DNA from: Pseudisothecium myosuroides
Taxonomy: Eukaryota > Streptophyta > Bryopsida > Hypnales > Lembophyllaceae
DNA: 64,000 bases
Reading direction: 5' to 3'
Assembly (NCBI GenBank): GCA_951799445.1
Contig: OX637294.1
Coordinates: 23,213,452 to 23,277,451 of the forward strand
Made by a program: the position numbers and the translations under genes. Shown piece by piece: positions 50,544 to 63,211 of this stretch. Below the pieces are notes generated by a model. The model had not been told where the DNA came from, did no database searches, and saw nothing but the letters and a program-made list of their open reading frames with translations. Numbering within the stretch: position 1 is the first letter of the stretch; every line of letters begins with the position of its first letter.

Positions 50544-51289
50544 TTAATCCCTAAAGGAAGATGCTACATTTTGGGGCATTATAGCAATTTTGGGCAATTC
50601 ACTACAAATGGAGTATTTATTTATTTTCTTTGAAAATTTTATGCAACATGTGCCCAAGGAGTAGCTTTAAGGTGCAACAATTTTCATAACTTTTGACTAC
50701 ATAGTTAAAAAGTTATTGCTTGATATGTAATTTTCATTGAACTTTGGGCAGCCCGAGCAATATAGAAAACTTCTTCAATAATGACTTTTTTTTAAAAAAA
50801 ATTGAAATTGGTTCTCTAGATTTATAAATATGTGAAAAGCTTTTAATCATTCAATTTCAATCATTGAGATGAAAGTTATGAAGAATTTTAGTTTGCGGGT
50901 AGGTATGGAGTCTTTGAAAACCATACCTATCCTCAAACTAAAACTCCTCATAACTTTCATTTCAATGATTGAAATTGAATGGTTCAAAGCTTTTCACCTA
51001 TATATAAATCTAGAGAACCAATTTCAAATTTTTTATTTATTTTAAAAGTCATTATTGAAGAAATTTTCTATACTGCTCAGGCTGCCCCAAGTTCAATGAA
51101 AATTACATATCATGCAATAACTTTATAACTATGGCAGTCAAAAGTTATGAAAATTATTGCGCCTTAAAGCTACTCCTTGGGCACATGCTGTGTAAAATTT
51201 CAAAAGAAAAAAATAAATAGTCCATTCATAATGAGCTGCCCAAAATTGCTATATTGCCCAAAAACGCAGCTTGGTCCTTTGGGGGTTAA
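50544..51289. mobile_element. TTAA-family element, copy H (palindromic)
   Basis: The ends are TTAA-TCCCTAAAGGA and TTGGTCCTTTGGGGG-TTAA. The entire 746 bp folds on itself around 50920: AGTTTGCGGGTAGGTATGG is followed by CCATACCTATCCTCAAACT, and pairing extends for over 250 bases each side (ACATATCATGCAATAACTT near the right end mirrors the left). Both halves match the right half of copy A, so the element arose by inverted duplication of one end. Confidence 0.75.
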
Positions 51290-51802
51290 AACATTCATAA
51301 TCCACATAGAGTGCAAACTCACTTTGAGGTTAGGTTTAAAATTTAAAAAAATTCTTCAATTGAAAAAATGATTAATTTAATTTATTCATTGATTCAAAAT
51401 AGGTCATTACAAAATTAATGTTGTAACCCATTTTCAATTTTGTTGGATTTTGAATGGCAAGATGAATTCAAGATAAGATTATTTAGATTCACATGCTAAA
51501 AAAAATACATTAGAAATATTCAACATGAATAACCATGGGAATTGAAGAAAAAATTATAGGTTGTCATAGTTTTGAATTCATATATATACACTATACAACA
51601 AATTTGAAACACTCATATCTTAGTTGATATTGTTCATTTTATATGATTCAAAGTAAGAATGGATGTATACGTATGAGATAAAATAAATATATATTTTAGA
51701 TTAAATCAAGATCTTTAAATCAATATTGTTACAAAAATTGAATTTTTGGATCCAAATAGTTTAATCTTCAAAATTAACAATTCATCATAGTTAGAAGTAC
51801 TT
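51290..51802. other. AT-rich intergenic DNA
   Basis: Nothing recognised. Confidence 0.3.
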
Positions 51803-51875
<73 letters not shown>

Positions 51876-51876
51876 A
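51803..51876 (+). repeat. (GTT)n microsatellite
   Basis: About 24 uninterrupted GTT units, followed by a few GTA units. The poly-threonine frame read on the opposite strand is a by-product of the repeat, not a protein. Confidence 0.95.
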
Positions 51877-52528
51877 GTAGTAGTATTTTCAATTGAAAAT
51901 TTTGAATTTAAAAAAATAAAAATTGGATAAGACATGTAATTACCATGAAGTTTCAATGTGTCTCCCAAAGTGCAATTGGCATTTAGTATTAGGAATGGAT
52001 ATAAGGAAATTTTGGGTGTTTTCACCTTAAAACACTATGTTATAAGATAGATCAACCCCATGCTATTAGGCACCCAATTCCAACATCTATTGGACCCTCC
52101 CATTTGCATCAGTCACCCATTTAGTACCACAATTTTATCAACCCTTTAGCATTATAACAATGCAAGAGCCGGGACACGTCAGTATGTAGTTTAGCATAGG
52201 CCTACCCATACTTTAAAAATTTAGTTCCAACGACAAACTTTGAAAAATCACAAAAATTCATTTTTTGTTCAAATGTCTTGATTCTACTTGCAAATGGCTT
52301 CTCTCAAATTTCTCAATCTTTGAAAAATACACGAGGTGATAAATAGCTTCTCCAAGGTAACTAGAGAACAAATCTGCTTGGTAATAGACATGTTTACTTT
52401 AGCTATTACACTAAATTCCATATAATATGCAAATTGGATGCCAACATGGGACTTTTATAAATGTAGTTTCAATATATCCGGCCCAAGCAAGCGCCAGATT
52501 TGAATATCTGAAATTCACTTATAGATAT
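51877..52528. other. Intergenic, nothing recognised
   Basis: AT-rich, without ORFs or paired termini. Confidence 0.3.
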
Positions 52529-52680
52529 TACTACAAGAGAAAGGGGTGTTTTAATTGAGTTTTTAAGTATAGTCCTAGACATAAGATTATAAGTAATGAC
52601 CTTTAAAGGTCATTACTTACAATCTTATGTCTAGGACTATACTTAAAAACTCAATTAAAACACCCCTTTCTCTTGTAGTG
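52529..52680. mobile_element. CACTA-type MITE, 152 bp, TSD TAT
   Basis: The left end TACTACAAGAGAAAGGGG and right end CCCCTTTCTCTTGTAGTG bound an almost perfect palindrome centred on GACCTTTAAAGGTC. One internal mismatch was seen besides the terminal base. TAT flanks both ends (52526-52528; 52681-52683). CACTACAAG termini and a 3-bp duplication fit a CACTA-derived MITE. The arms are so similar that insertion is probably recent, and a transcript would form a long hairpin. Confidence 0.82.
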
Positions 52681-52683
52681 TAT

Positions 52684-53289
52684 TGAAATGTCTACTCATT
52701 GAATTGAAGAGAACTTAACCAATTAGCGCTCCAACGTCCAGTTCTTGGACAACAAATAGATTGATATTCTTGTTTCTTTCTCATTACTACTTGGATGAAA
52801 GTCATCCTAATTTGTAGAGATACTTTATCAAATTGTTGTCCTGTCTAATGGTTGGATTTGGTGTTACTAGAATACACATTTTTCTAAAATTACAAATGTG
52901 GAAGTATATCAAGTAGTTGACCAAGCCAAAATTGCATTGGCTCTAATTCAAAACTGGATTTGTAAAAATGAGGTTATAGATTCAAAGATTCCAAAAAATT
53001 CAAAGATGACCATGTCAAGAAAAGCTCATTTCAAATCCATTCCAACATATAGTACACAAAAAATGATAATATTTTGCTTGTAGTTGAATTCACAAGGAAT
53101 TTTGGACTTTCCTTTTCAATATTTGTAAATGAAAACATTGGTGATGGCATTGGTGAATCTAATCGTATGGATGAAATCTAAAACTCAAAGTCTGCAACTT
53201 GTAGTTGTATATCACTTCCAAAATATTCTTCCAAATAATACTTTAAAATGATTTTTCTTAAATCGACAACTTGGAGAACACTTTGTATG
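52684..53289. other. Intergenic, nothing recognised
   Basis: AT-rich, with short frames lacking any family resemblance. Confidence 0.3.
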
Positions 53290-53861
53290 TTAACCTCTAA
53301 AGGACCAGAAGGCCACCACATGGCTCTAGCAACTACATTTGTAAAAAAATTAATATGTTAACCTCACTAACTCGTGAACAACAAAGAGATCCTAAATGAT
53401 TTTTCCCGCTAAATGTGTTGGTGCAGTCTAATTGAGAAATGATCAAGTGTGCAATTTTGGGTGAATTTTTTGAAAATGGAGAAGGCGATCTGGGCCATCA
53501 CTTCACATCCTCATATCTCTTTTTGTACCTCAAAATTATTTGAAAAAAATTACACATCAATATCACAATGATATGTACCTAAGGGAAAAAAATCAAAGTT
53601 TTTGGAGCACTTTTGAGCATTCTGATTTCAACATTTTCATTCCATCATATGTACAAAGTATTGCCTAACCAGACAACTTTCATCAATCTTGTCAATAGTG
53701 GCATTTTCTCAAAAATTGTGCGATTTCGTCGATCTTTTTTTCATAGGAGAGCTACATAAGTCTTCTTTCATTTCAACGGTGACGATCATCAAAATTATTC
53801 CACAAAAATGAGGAATTGTTACAAAAGACAGTAAAAAAAACACCGGTCCTCTAGGGGTTAA
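53290..53861. mobile_element. TTAA-family element, copy I (572 bp)
   Basis: The ends are TTAA-CCTCTAAAGGACCAG and CCGGTCCTCTAGGGG-TTAA, with TTAA intact at both sides. The interior differs from the main group, so it is a separate subfamily. It ends about 300 bases upstream of the AIRIM-like gene start and could have changed that promoter. Confidence 0.7.
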
Positions 53862-54166
53862 GGGGTTAACCGTGAAAATTTAGCTCGCTCTCAACCTGTA
53901 TTGCTGCTAATTGCTGCTAATTTCGGATGGAATCGTGTTGCGATTTCGGGGCTAGTGCACCACCAAGTCTGTGAGTGGAATTTGCATTCTCCTGGTGTGT
54001 TTTTGTGGCAAATTTGAGTCCATTTGATGTTGTGGCGAGTAATTTAGGGTTTTGATTTTGGAGGTGTGCGAGACGTCCTAGCTGATGGCTTCTTTGCTTT
54101 CTCGCAATCTTAGACCTCTCTCTTCAGATTCGTCTGTTTCTGTGAGGTGGTTACTATGCGCACGAG

Positions 54167-55899
54167 ATGGAGCGCTTGATAAAAAAAATTGAGCAAAGGT
54201 ACCGTCGCGCTTTGGATCTTCACAACGCGTGGGAGGATCTACAGACACGACTTCTGAAACAGTTCGAGAATGCTGGTGCTATTCTCGAGAGATTGCCGGT
54301 ACTCTCTTTCTATTTCTTTTTTTGGTGTGTTTTATATGTATTTTCGATTGTGGTGTGAATTTCGTCTCGGTAAAAATAGAATAATTATCATTTGAGAGTT
54401 TGTTTCGAATATGAAAATTTCAGTTGATATTCACATTGGATCAAGCAGAAACAGTGCTGCGAGGCATGCATTCCTTTAGAATATCGATTCTCAGCTATTT
54501 TGTCCTGGCAAGCCAAAGAGTGTAGACATTTTGTTTTCCGAAATTATGAATTTTTTTGAGGAAATCCATGTCACCCTTCGGTTTAGGGTTTAGAGATTAG
54601 GCCATTTGTGACATTCTTTAATCGCAACTGAGGAGAACAAATTTATGTAAAAGTTTATGTTGCAAACTTGCACGTGAAAGGAATTTTAAAGCCTAGTATG
54701 AGAAGCTGTTAAGTGTTGCTTTCAGGTGCTCCTGGAAGCAAGGAATTATGGCATCATGGAGAAAATGACATCCGTCGTTCAAGCCTTGCCAGCAATGCAG
54801 ATTGAACAACTAGAACTCATATTGCGCTCGATGCATTCCACTATGTGAGAAAGTTGACGCTTGTGAACCTCACATGTGTCTGGTTCAACTAGACCAGACC
54901 TAAAATCGTCAGGACATAGTATAGTTCTAGCATTGAAGCAAACTCTCTATTTACTGAATTGAGTTCTATAGCCAGAAACCAAGAGCTATATGTCATGCAT
55001 GTTATTGTTGCGCTTGTTTTATCTTTGAGACGAATTTTTCTATATCTTTTGTGGGGCGAATGTCTCAGTGTTGAGCTGGAGAAGATGGTAAAGTCATTTG
55101 AGAAGCTATGGCGAGATGGAATGGGGCTACTGAAAGCTGAGAAGATAACAACTCAACAATCTGAGCAAAGGGTTGGGCCAAGACCAAGTTTGAAGGATTG
55201 CATTCAAGGCCTTCATGATCTTTACATAATGCATCGAGACGAGTAAGTCTTTTGTGACTTCTGGTATCCATTTCTTCATTCACCACATGAAGCAAGCAAA
55301 TAGTCTATTTGTAGAAATGTGCAGAATGCATAACCATGAGACCACCAATGAGTGGTATTTGTACACTCAGGCATAAGTTGAAGCTTGCAATTATTTCATC
55401 ACTGTCTTACGAATCCAGGTAACATTTCTTTTCCTCTTTCTTACCAGTAATGGAAAAATTTCTTCATTTCTTGCAATTGTGTGAATTGTTTGGATCTAAC
55501 CAATTTTATGATAGAATGAATAATTAATGCGTTCTTGTTACAATTTGCAGTGTCTAATTAGTGTCTTCTCTGCGCAATAGGAGAGACGATGTTTGCGCTT
55601 TGCAAGCAGTGCTTCAAGACCAACCAAATCTGCCTCCGGATGAAGGTTTGTCATTGCACTCATCCTCCAGCACGTGCCTCGAATATTTTCTCGCTTGCAG
55701 TTAGCCCGCTTGCATCAACCTGTACTGTACATTTGGGTTTTGAAGTTAAATTTCTGTATGTGTGCCGCACTTACGTCTGTTCTCTTGGTCTTCGTTCATC
55801 AGCTTAAACAGTCACTACCTCTAATGACAACAAAATTGTTTTGCACTTGTGACAGTAAAACGCATTTTTGAAGTCATTGCTGCTGGTGATGTTTGGTGA
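54167..55899 (+). CDS. C1orf109/AIRIM-like protein (Arabidopsis At5g43822 family), complete
   Basis: This resembles the plant proteins annotated from At5g43822 and, more distantly, human C1orf109 (AIRIM), a subunit of the 55LCC complex linked to 60S ribosome maturation. Six exons: 54167-54298, 54726-54844, 55069-55242, 55371-55418, 55581-55645, 55856-55899. All have GT-AG borders and a continuous frame, giving 193 aa (AIRIM about 203). An N-terminal helix MERLIKKIEQRYRRAL is followed by WEDLQTRLLKQFENA and NYGIMEKM. Then come VELEKMVKSFEKLWRDG (coiled-coil-like), GPRPSLKDCIQGLHDLYIMH, and a C-terminal LQAVLQDQPNLPPDE with a hydrophobic end (RIFEVIAAGDVW). No catalytic motif is expected; the family is a scaffold. 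Function is inferred from the family. Confidence 0.85.
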
Positions 55900-57548
55900 T
55901 TGAGACACAAGCCCGCGATCCATGTACCCGTCTTGTACCACCTTGGGCCCAATTCAGTTACATACCACGTACCACACATGTAGTAAGTACCATACACAGT
56001 ACCACGTTTTCATATATGGCGATTTTTAAATTGGGAATGACGACAAATATCCACTTCCGTCCAGATCGACATGAAACTATGAAAGAGAATCAGCAGAGAA
56101 TCGAACATGACTTTTAGACCTTTGGAAAAAGCTTGAAAGAATCTGCGAGTTTTGCTCCGTTCACATTGTCAGAGGTTTCGCAAATCCAGGGGAGCTATTA
56201 GGCTGGGATAAATCGAAGATGGCCAGCTGCCCACCGCACAGCGTTGGATTGATAATTTAATCAGAGCCTTGCTAAGCCTGGTTACAGATGATTGAGTTGC
56301 ATTTACGATAGACTTGTAGTGGCCAAAATTGGATGAGACGCAAAGTGGTTCGGGTAATAGATTGTGACTCGCATTTATCGCAGATTCTAACAAGCACTCG
56401 TAGCTTGTGGACCAAAAATTGGTACTTCTACTTTGCAATGATATTCCGTTTCATTTGTGTCAAAAAAAAAAAAAAAATTGCCCATGATTGGCCCAACCGC
56501 TTCGAATACAAACACGTTATTTATTCTAGCTCGATTTTCAGGAAAGTCCTCGTACAAACTGCCTCTCAAGTAGCTTATGTCAATGCCAAAACCTCCTCCC
56601 TTCGATCCCCAAAGCCAATCGGCTTGCAGTACAGTTGGTTTGACACAGCAAGCCCATACCTTCAAATCAACAAACACAATCACATGCACATAGAAAGTAC
56701 CAGCGTTGTAAGCCTCGTTGACCACACATCCATGAAGATATCATCTTGTACGCGGAGATTACGCTATTCGATGTCATATTCACTAGACTTCAGGTGTCGA
56801 CTGCCAAACTCATCGTCACGATAGACAGAGGTGCATACAAAGAGAGACAATGATAATAGAAAACTGGAACAAACGTAGTTCACCAGGTATATCATCGTAC
56901 TAACGAGTATTCAGCCAATAAATATGCATCTAAACAAGCAACAGCACTGACCGATATACATTCACAATGTACAAACGAATACTTTCCCGGAATGACTATT
57001 GACAAAATAAATCCTCCGTTTATAAGTAGCGCTAATTACAAGAACAACCTACAAGCACCAACCAAGGCTGCAAAAAGAAAACATTGCAACCCATGTGAAA
57101 GTCATGACACAAGCCTAAACACAGCATCCATCACAAGTTTGGAGCTCCAATCATGAAACAGGGCCAGGCTGCAGCTGCTTGTCAACAGAAAGACTAGGAA
57201 CCCAAAGGCGCAAACAACAAGCTCTAGCACATCCAAACACAGGATGGGGATCGCACGCTCACGGACGTGTCAACAATAGGTTGGAATCCCGCCACCAAGA
57301 GAGCAAGTCAGGATGCTCCAAGTCACCCACTGCAACAACCAACAAGGAGAAGCAGGAGCAAGGGATCCCCCTGGTAATCAGGACGAATGGGCTGTCCACT
57401 GGGTCGTCTGTCATCGAACTACAGGAAGCTAACGAATAGTCTGGCAGTGAAAGCCACCGCCAAAGAGGGATACTAAATCTCTATCTAAGCCACAGATACC
57501 ACGGGGAGGACACCTCCTCGGGTGCACTATATACTCGCATCCATCCAT
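55900..57548. other. Intergenic and 3' regions of two convergent genes
   Basis: The AIRIM-like gene (+) and calmodulin (-) point toward each other here. About 56900-57548 is probably the calmodulin 3' untranslated region. At 55960-56005 the motif GTACCA/TACCAC recurs several times. The frames read here look non-coding. Confidence 0.4.
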
Positions 57549-58459
<911 letters not shown>

Positions 58460-59033
58460 TCACTGCACCACAACAACATCCACATATACATCAGTCACAC
58501 AACCACTTCCAAATCACAAAAAACATCCTTCCCCAAAACAACAACATGTCACATCCAATTCGACACCAGCAAAGCGGATCAAACATCATCCCAAAACACA
58601 CCGACACGCACTCTTCCCCAAGATCATGCTTCAAACCCACATCTCGACCCAAACAACAATAGACCCAAACACTCAAAGATACTCATCCACAATCACAGAC
58701 GAAACCCCCCCACTACCAAAGCTCAGAAGATCAATACAAAAACTCAAGCGCAATCGGAGCATGCATGCAAGAGAGAGCATGACTGAGAAGAAACGAAAAC
58801 TACAACTTGGATCCCCGAAACCGGGTGTCCGGGAACGAGGAAAAACGGGGCAAACAAGCGTATGGAGGACGGTGAGGCGTTGGCGGTGCAGTACCGGAGT
58901 TGAGCGTGGAGAAGATGGTGCGTACGGGTTGTGGAGCTGCAGCGACGACAATGAGGGAGCACTTGGGGGAGGCGAGGGAGGCCGTTGCAGCTGTTGTTGC
59001 AAGGGAGTAGACGATGGGCACCAAACCCTAGGA

Positions 59034-59041
59034 TGACGTCA
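59034..59041. promoter_or_regulatory. TGACGTCA (C-box/CRE-type bZIP site)
   Basis: A perfect palindrome TGACGTCA about 590 bases upstream of the calmodulin start. Such sites bind TGA/CREB-type bZIP factors. Function is inferred from the motif only. Confidence 0.45.
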
Positions 59042-59153
59042 GCGGGTGGTAGGGCCCAGTTTCCGCGTTAAAAGTCAGAGCCAGTGCGGGTGCGGCACGT
59101 TGACAGGGGAAACCGCGTGCGATTCTTGGGGGTCGTGTACTGGGCTCGGAAGA

Positions 59154-59159
59154 CACGTG
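59154..59159. promoter_or_regulatory. G-box CACGTG
   Basis: A CACGTG core in GACACGTGC, about 710 bases upstream of the calmodulin start. This is the ABRE/G-box type bound by bZIP and bHLH factors in plants. With the neighbouring TGACGTCA it suggests stress- or ABA-linked control. Confidence 0.4.
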
Positions 59160-59380
59160 CGGGACGCGGTTTCTGGGCTTCTGGCTTCTGGTTGTTGTTT
59201 TTCATTTTTTTTTACACATATGAAAATGCAAAGGCAAAAATACATTTTTTTCACTCTCTTTTGAAAGCGATCTCCTTGAAGCTATTTACATCCATCGATT
59301 TAGATGAAACAAACAAAATGTGGATGAAATCACAGATATTCTTTCCAAAGTGTGAAAATTCATCTAAGATAGAGCAATAT

Positions 59381-61876
59381 TTTTTCTAAATTTTGTAGCA
59401 ATTGAACGAGTCCATTTATTGAAAATAGGAAAATTTATTGTCAAATATTCCCTCAAAAAAATTGTATAGCTTTCAAGCAATAAATCACCCCTCCAAACCC
59501 TACATGGATGTGTCCTTGCTTCCTTTTGAATCAAGGTATTTGTCAAAATTTTCTAAAATAGTCACACATGGTAGTTGATTCAATCATTTGATGCCTTGTA
59601 CTAATTCTATATGTGAGGGTCAAATCCTACAAGAAAGTGTCGAAAATGAATTTCCACGTCAAGTTTTGATAAATGGTTATCACCCTAAAAAAACCCATGA
59701 AGATATGTGGTTCTTTTTGAAAAAAATTGTTTTGGCACTTCATTCTTTATGTTCCCTTTGTTCTTCAACAACTATCCACAAAAATACTTCATGGCACACT
59801 TTGGAAGTGTCATTGAATCTTGATTTTTAGAATTAGAAGGCATATTTGATATCATTGTAAGTGCATTTGAATGGGACATTCCAATTACATGTTGAATTTG
59901 AAAGGAAAAACAAAGTGATCTAGCAACCTATATTTCATTCAAAGACAATGAATTATTTTCTTAAAAGTTTTCAATACTTTTTGAGGATGAATGTGCTTGA
60001 GAACAATTAAAGTGATGAAGTACCATGGAAAGTACTAGAAGACTTTTTATCACCTTCAAGATTAAAAGCAATCTTACTACCAAAGTTACAAAAAAAAATT
60101 CAAAAGTTCAACCTATATTTGTCCATGTGATCACAAGCTCACTTACAAATACAAAAAACAAGTATATAAATAGATAGTATAGTATTATGTTAGTAGAAAT
60201 AGAAGTAAATATTATAGATATTGAAATATAATTTGTTTCCAAAATTATGCACAATAATAAGGTAGACTTCTTTAATGGTCTAACTCCTAAACGATTAGAC
60301 GTTTAATTTTGAACAATAGATGAACACAAACATGTCCCAAGTACATTCAATCTTTATTTTTTCATCCACCTAAATTTTTGTAGATAATTCTGTTGGTCTT
60401 CATATAGTTGTATGCTGTAGATTTTTACTATTTTCCTTTACAAATCTTCTTAATAGTTTTAAGGATTTAGAGATGTTTGCCTTCAAAAACTCTTTTTTTC
60501 AATTCAAACATAATTGTTCAAAAACAACTTCAATAAATAAGTAAAATAAAAGTATTTAAAGATTAAAATAATTAAAGCTTAATATTTATAACTTAAGGAA
60601 AAAAATCCCTATAAATCTTATGAAAATTAAAACTTCAATCAATTTTAGGACTTTTCAATTCCAGGTTTTAAATTTTATTGAAAAATATTGGTTAGTGCAA
60701 TAGTAGATCTAAACATATGAATATGATCTATAGATTATATTTTATAACTTTTGTTTAAAAGTAATTGATAATTTTTTACTCTAACTTGCATTTTATTATA
60801 TCTCTATAGTTTTGGAAATCTAGTCTATCCCTAGTTCTGAGCCTAAAATACTACACACCTATATTATAGGTGTATATATTATAGAAATCTTGTATGATTA
60901 TATGTTACAAATACCCATATTATAGGTGTTTATGATATATTCACCTTCTATTGTGTATGGTATTGTGTGTGATCTATATTATAGGTATCTATATTGTAAG
61001 CTCAATGCTCACAAGCTCGCATTCTTGGGCTCACATACTAGTATCATTGCCCTAGTTCTTTAGGGGTTAATGTCATTAATTCCAAAGATGCTTTGTGTAA
61101 TTGTTCGAGAGTATTATATTGGTTTTTTTTATGCATTTTGATCCAAGATTCAATGTACAAAAAACTCAAAAACTACATTGACTCCTCCAAACATTCTAAA
61201 TTTTTTTGTTTCAAATTACAATTAGGTACCCATATCTATAGGGGACTAAAGTATGATTTATTTGTACATTATGGCTTTTCTTGAAAGTTTATAGAATTCA
61301 CATAGAGTATAATTATTACATTCTTTTAGGGGTGGTGAAAATGCACTTGCCTATAATAAATCATTGGGCATATGTGAATGAACTTTCTCCAAAATAATTA
61401 TACTATATATACAATTAAACCTAAAGACATTTCATCAAAGCTCTTAGGTTCATAGAAGGTAATTATAAATGTATGTGCAATTATCCCTACGTAAAAAATT
61501 TCTAAATACATAGTGATTGTCTCAAGCTCTCAATTTGCAAAACGACAATTTGAAATTACAAGCCTCAAATGCAAATATCATCCAAACCTAGCATTACTCA
61601 ATAATGGCAACCTTTATTCACTACCTTGGAAGGTCCATTTGATGAAAAAATATATCCAAAAGTAATGTCTTCTCTTCCACAAGCATCTTAATTGCATGGT
61701 GTTAGTGTCTTTTCTCTATTGGACTTGTTTATTGAATATTCAAACTTTGATAAGTGTTTGGTATTTTATTTAATAGATCCCTTCAACTTACACGTAATGT
61801 TATATAGGTTCACTAATTTTTAGATATTTGATTTATTAATATTACATTTATATTAATCTCTAAAATTCTTTATTGT
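59381..61876. other. AT-rich intergenic DNA, probable TTAA-family remnants
   Basis: TTTAGGGGTTAA at 61059-61070 is a family right end. CTAACTCCTAAACGATTAGA at about 60280 may be its degenerate left end, giving a copy near 790 bp. Between 60840 and 61000 the phrase TATTATAGGTGT(A/T)TAT recurs as a short imperfect tandem repeat. The frame at 59588-59830 (80 codons) has no recognised product. Confidence 0.35.
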
Positions 61877-63047
61877 TTAAAGGTCCAAAACTGCTTGAAA
61901 CCCTCGTCTCCAATCAAGCCTAAAATCTTCATTTATATTTAGTTTGTAACAAATCTAACTGTAGGATTCTTTAGTTAATTTATTCACATACATCATTGCA
62001 CAACTTTAGAGTAATATCAACCAAAAAAACATTCATATTCATCTTAAGAAAATTAAAAATTGGAAGGTAGTATTAAATTAAAGGAAAACTAAATCATTAA
62101 TACCTTTTACAAAAGATTGAGAATTGATAATTCCAACAATGGGAATATTCTATTCCTTATGTCCCACTAAAAGCCTCCAAATCAAGCACAATTCTTGTCC
62201 CACTAAAAAGCTCCATTTTACGATTTCGACTATTGAGTAAATGTTGGCTGTGTCAAACAACTTCATGGGGGCAAATCAAGAGATCAAGGAGTACTTTTCT
62301 CCTAGAAAGCTTAGCCTTGCTCACATGAGGCACCTTGTACTTGTTGTGCTTCTTTAGACAATAGTATTGTTGAGGAATTCGGTGACTACTTCAGTGCTAT
62401 GAAAATTTGTTCATAAAGTAGGCCAGGTTTCTTTCTTGGAGATATTTAGATTTCAATAGATGTTTTTAGAATCCCATTGTTGTCACCAACCTTTAAATCA
62501 TCAAGAATGATGGAGTTGGCGGCATTTACAAATTATGTTCAAATATGATACTTTTCGCATGGATTTTAGGTGCCTAAACGATGGCGCTTAAGTTAGAAAT
62601 TTTGCACAAATCTAAGGAATGGTTTGCTGGTTTTAGAATGCATATATCATTGGCACAAAGACTAAAAATATAGTTAATTCTTTGTATGGAAGCTTTTTGG
62701 AGTTTATTAGTGGGACAGAGGGAGTAGTAAGCAACATATATCCAATGATTTTGTGTTAATTTGAAAATTTTCATAATTAAATTCAAAAGATGTTTTTTTT
62801 ACCTCTATTGCTTGCAAATACAACTCTTCACAACTTTCATCTCAATATTCCAAATTTAATAGTTGCCAATATGACATTAAAATCAAAGAATTGGAATCTT
62901 TTTAATTTTTGCAATCTTTATTGGAGTCACGTCAAACAAAGCTTTACATATAGATTGGAATGATTAGCATCTATTCTAAAAAATTTGTGCAAAAATTCCA
63001 AGCTCTCAAAAAAACCAAAGTAGGTTCTTTGGTCCTTCAAAGGTTAA
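61877..63047. mobile_element. TTAA-family element, copy J, interrupted by a Stowaway
   Basis: TTAAAGGTCCAAAA at the left and TTTGGTCCTTCAAAGG-TTAA at the right are diverged family termini. Interior strings such as AATCTAACTGTAGGATTCTT and AATTCCAACAATGGGAA follow the family order until 62150. The Stowaway-like unit interrupts there and the family text resumes at about 62740. Removing the insertion leaves roughly 600 bp. Confidence 0.5.
62153..62724. mobile_element. Stowaway-like (Tc1/mariner) element, copy 2, TSD TA
   Basis: TTCCTTATGTCCCACTAAAA at the left and TATTAGTGGGACAGAGGGAG at the right, flanked by TA (62151-62152; 62725-62726). It is related to 32439-32963 along its length in opposite orientation, for example GGCACAAAGACTAAAAATAT near 62652. 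It is nested in TTAA copy J, so it is the younger insertion. Confidence 0.7.
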
Positions 63048-63211
63048 TACTTTATAGTGTTAATTTTTTTTTAATATGGTTCATCAAATGCATGTAGACA
63101 TTGTAATTTGGATACAAATTTTACACTGAAATCGGTATTATATGGGATTTTGGGTCTTGTGAAACACAAAAATGAATGAAATGAGTGTTGTGGGACAATT
63201 TTCAATGAAAT

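Noticed and set aside
51774..52025. Frame with a poly-threonine tract
   Set aside because: It is the complement of the (GTT)n microsatellite and no protein features flank it.
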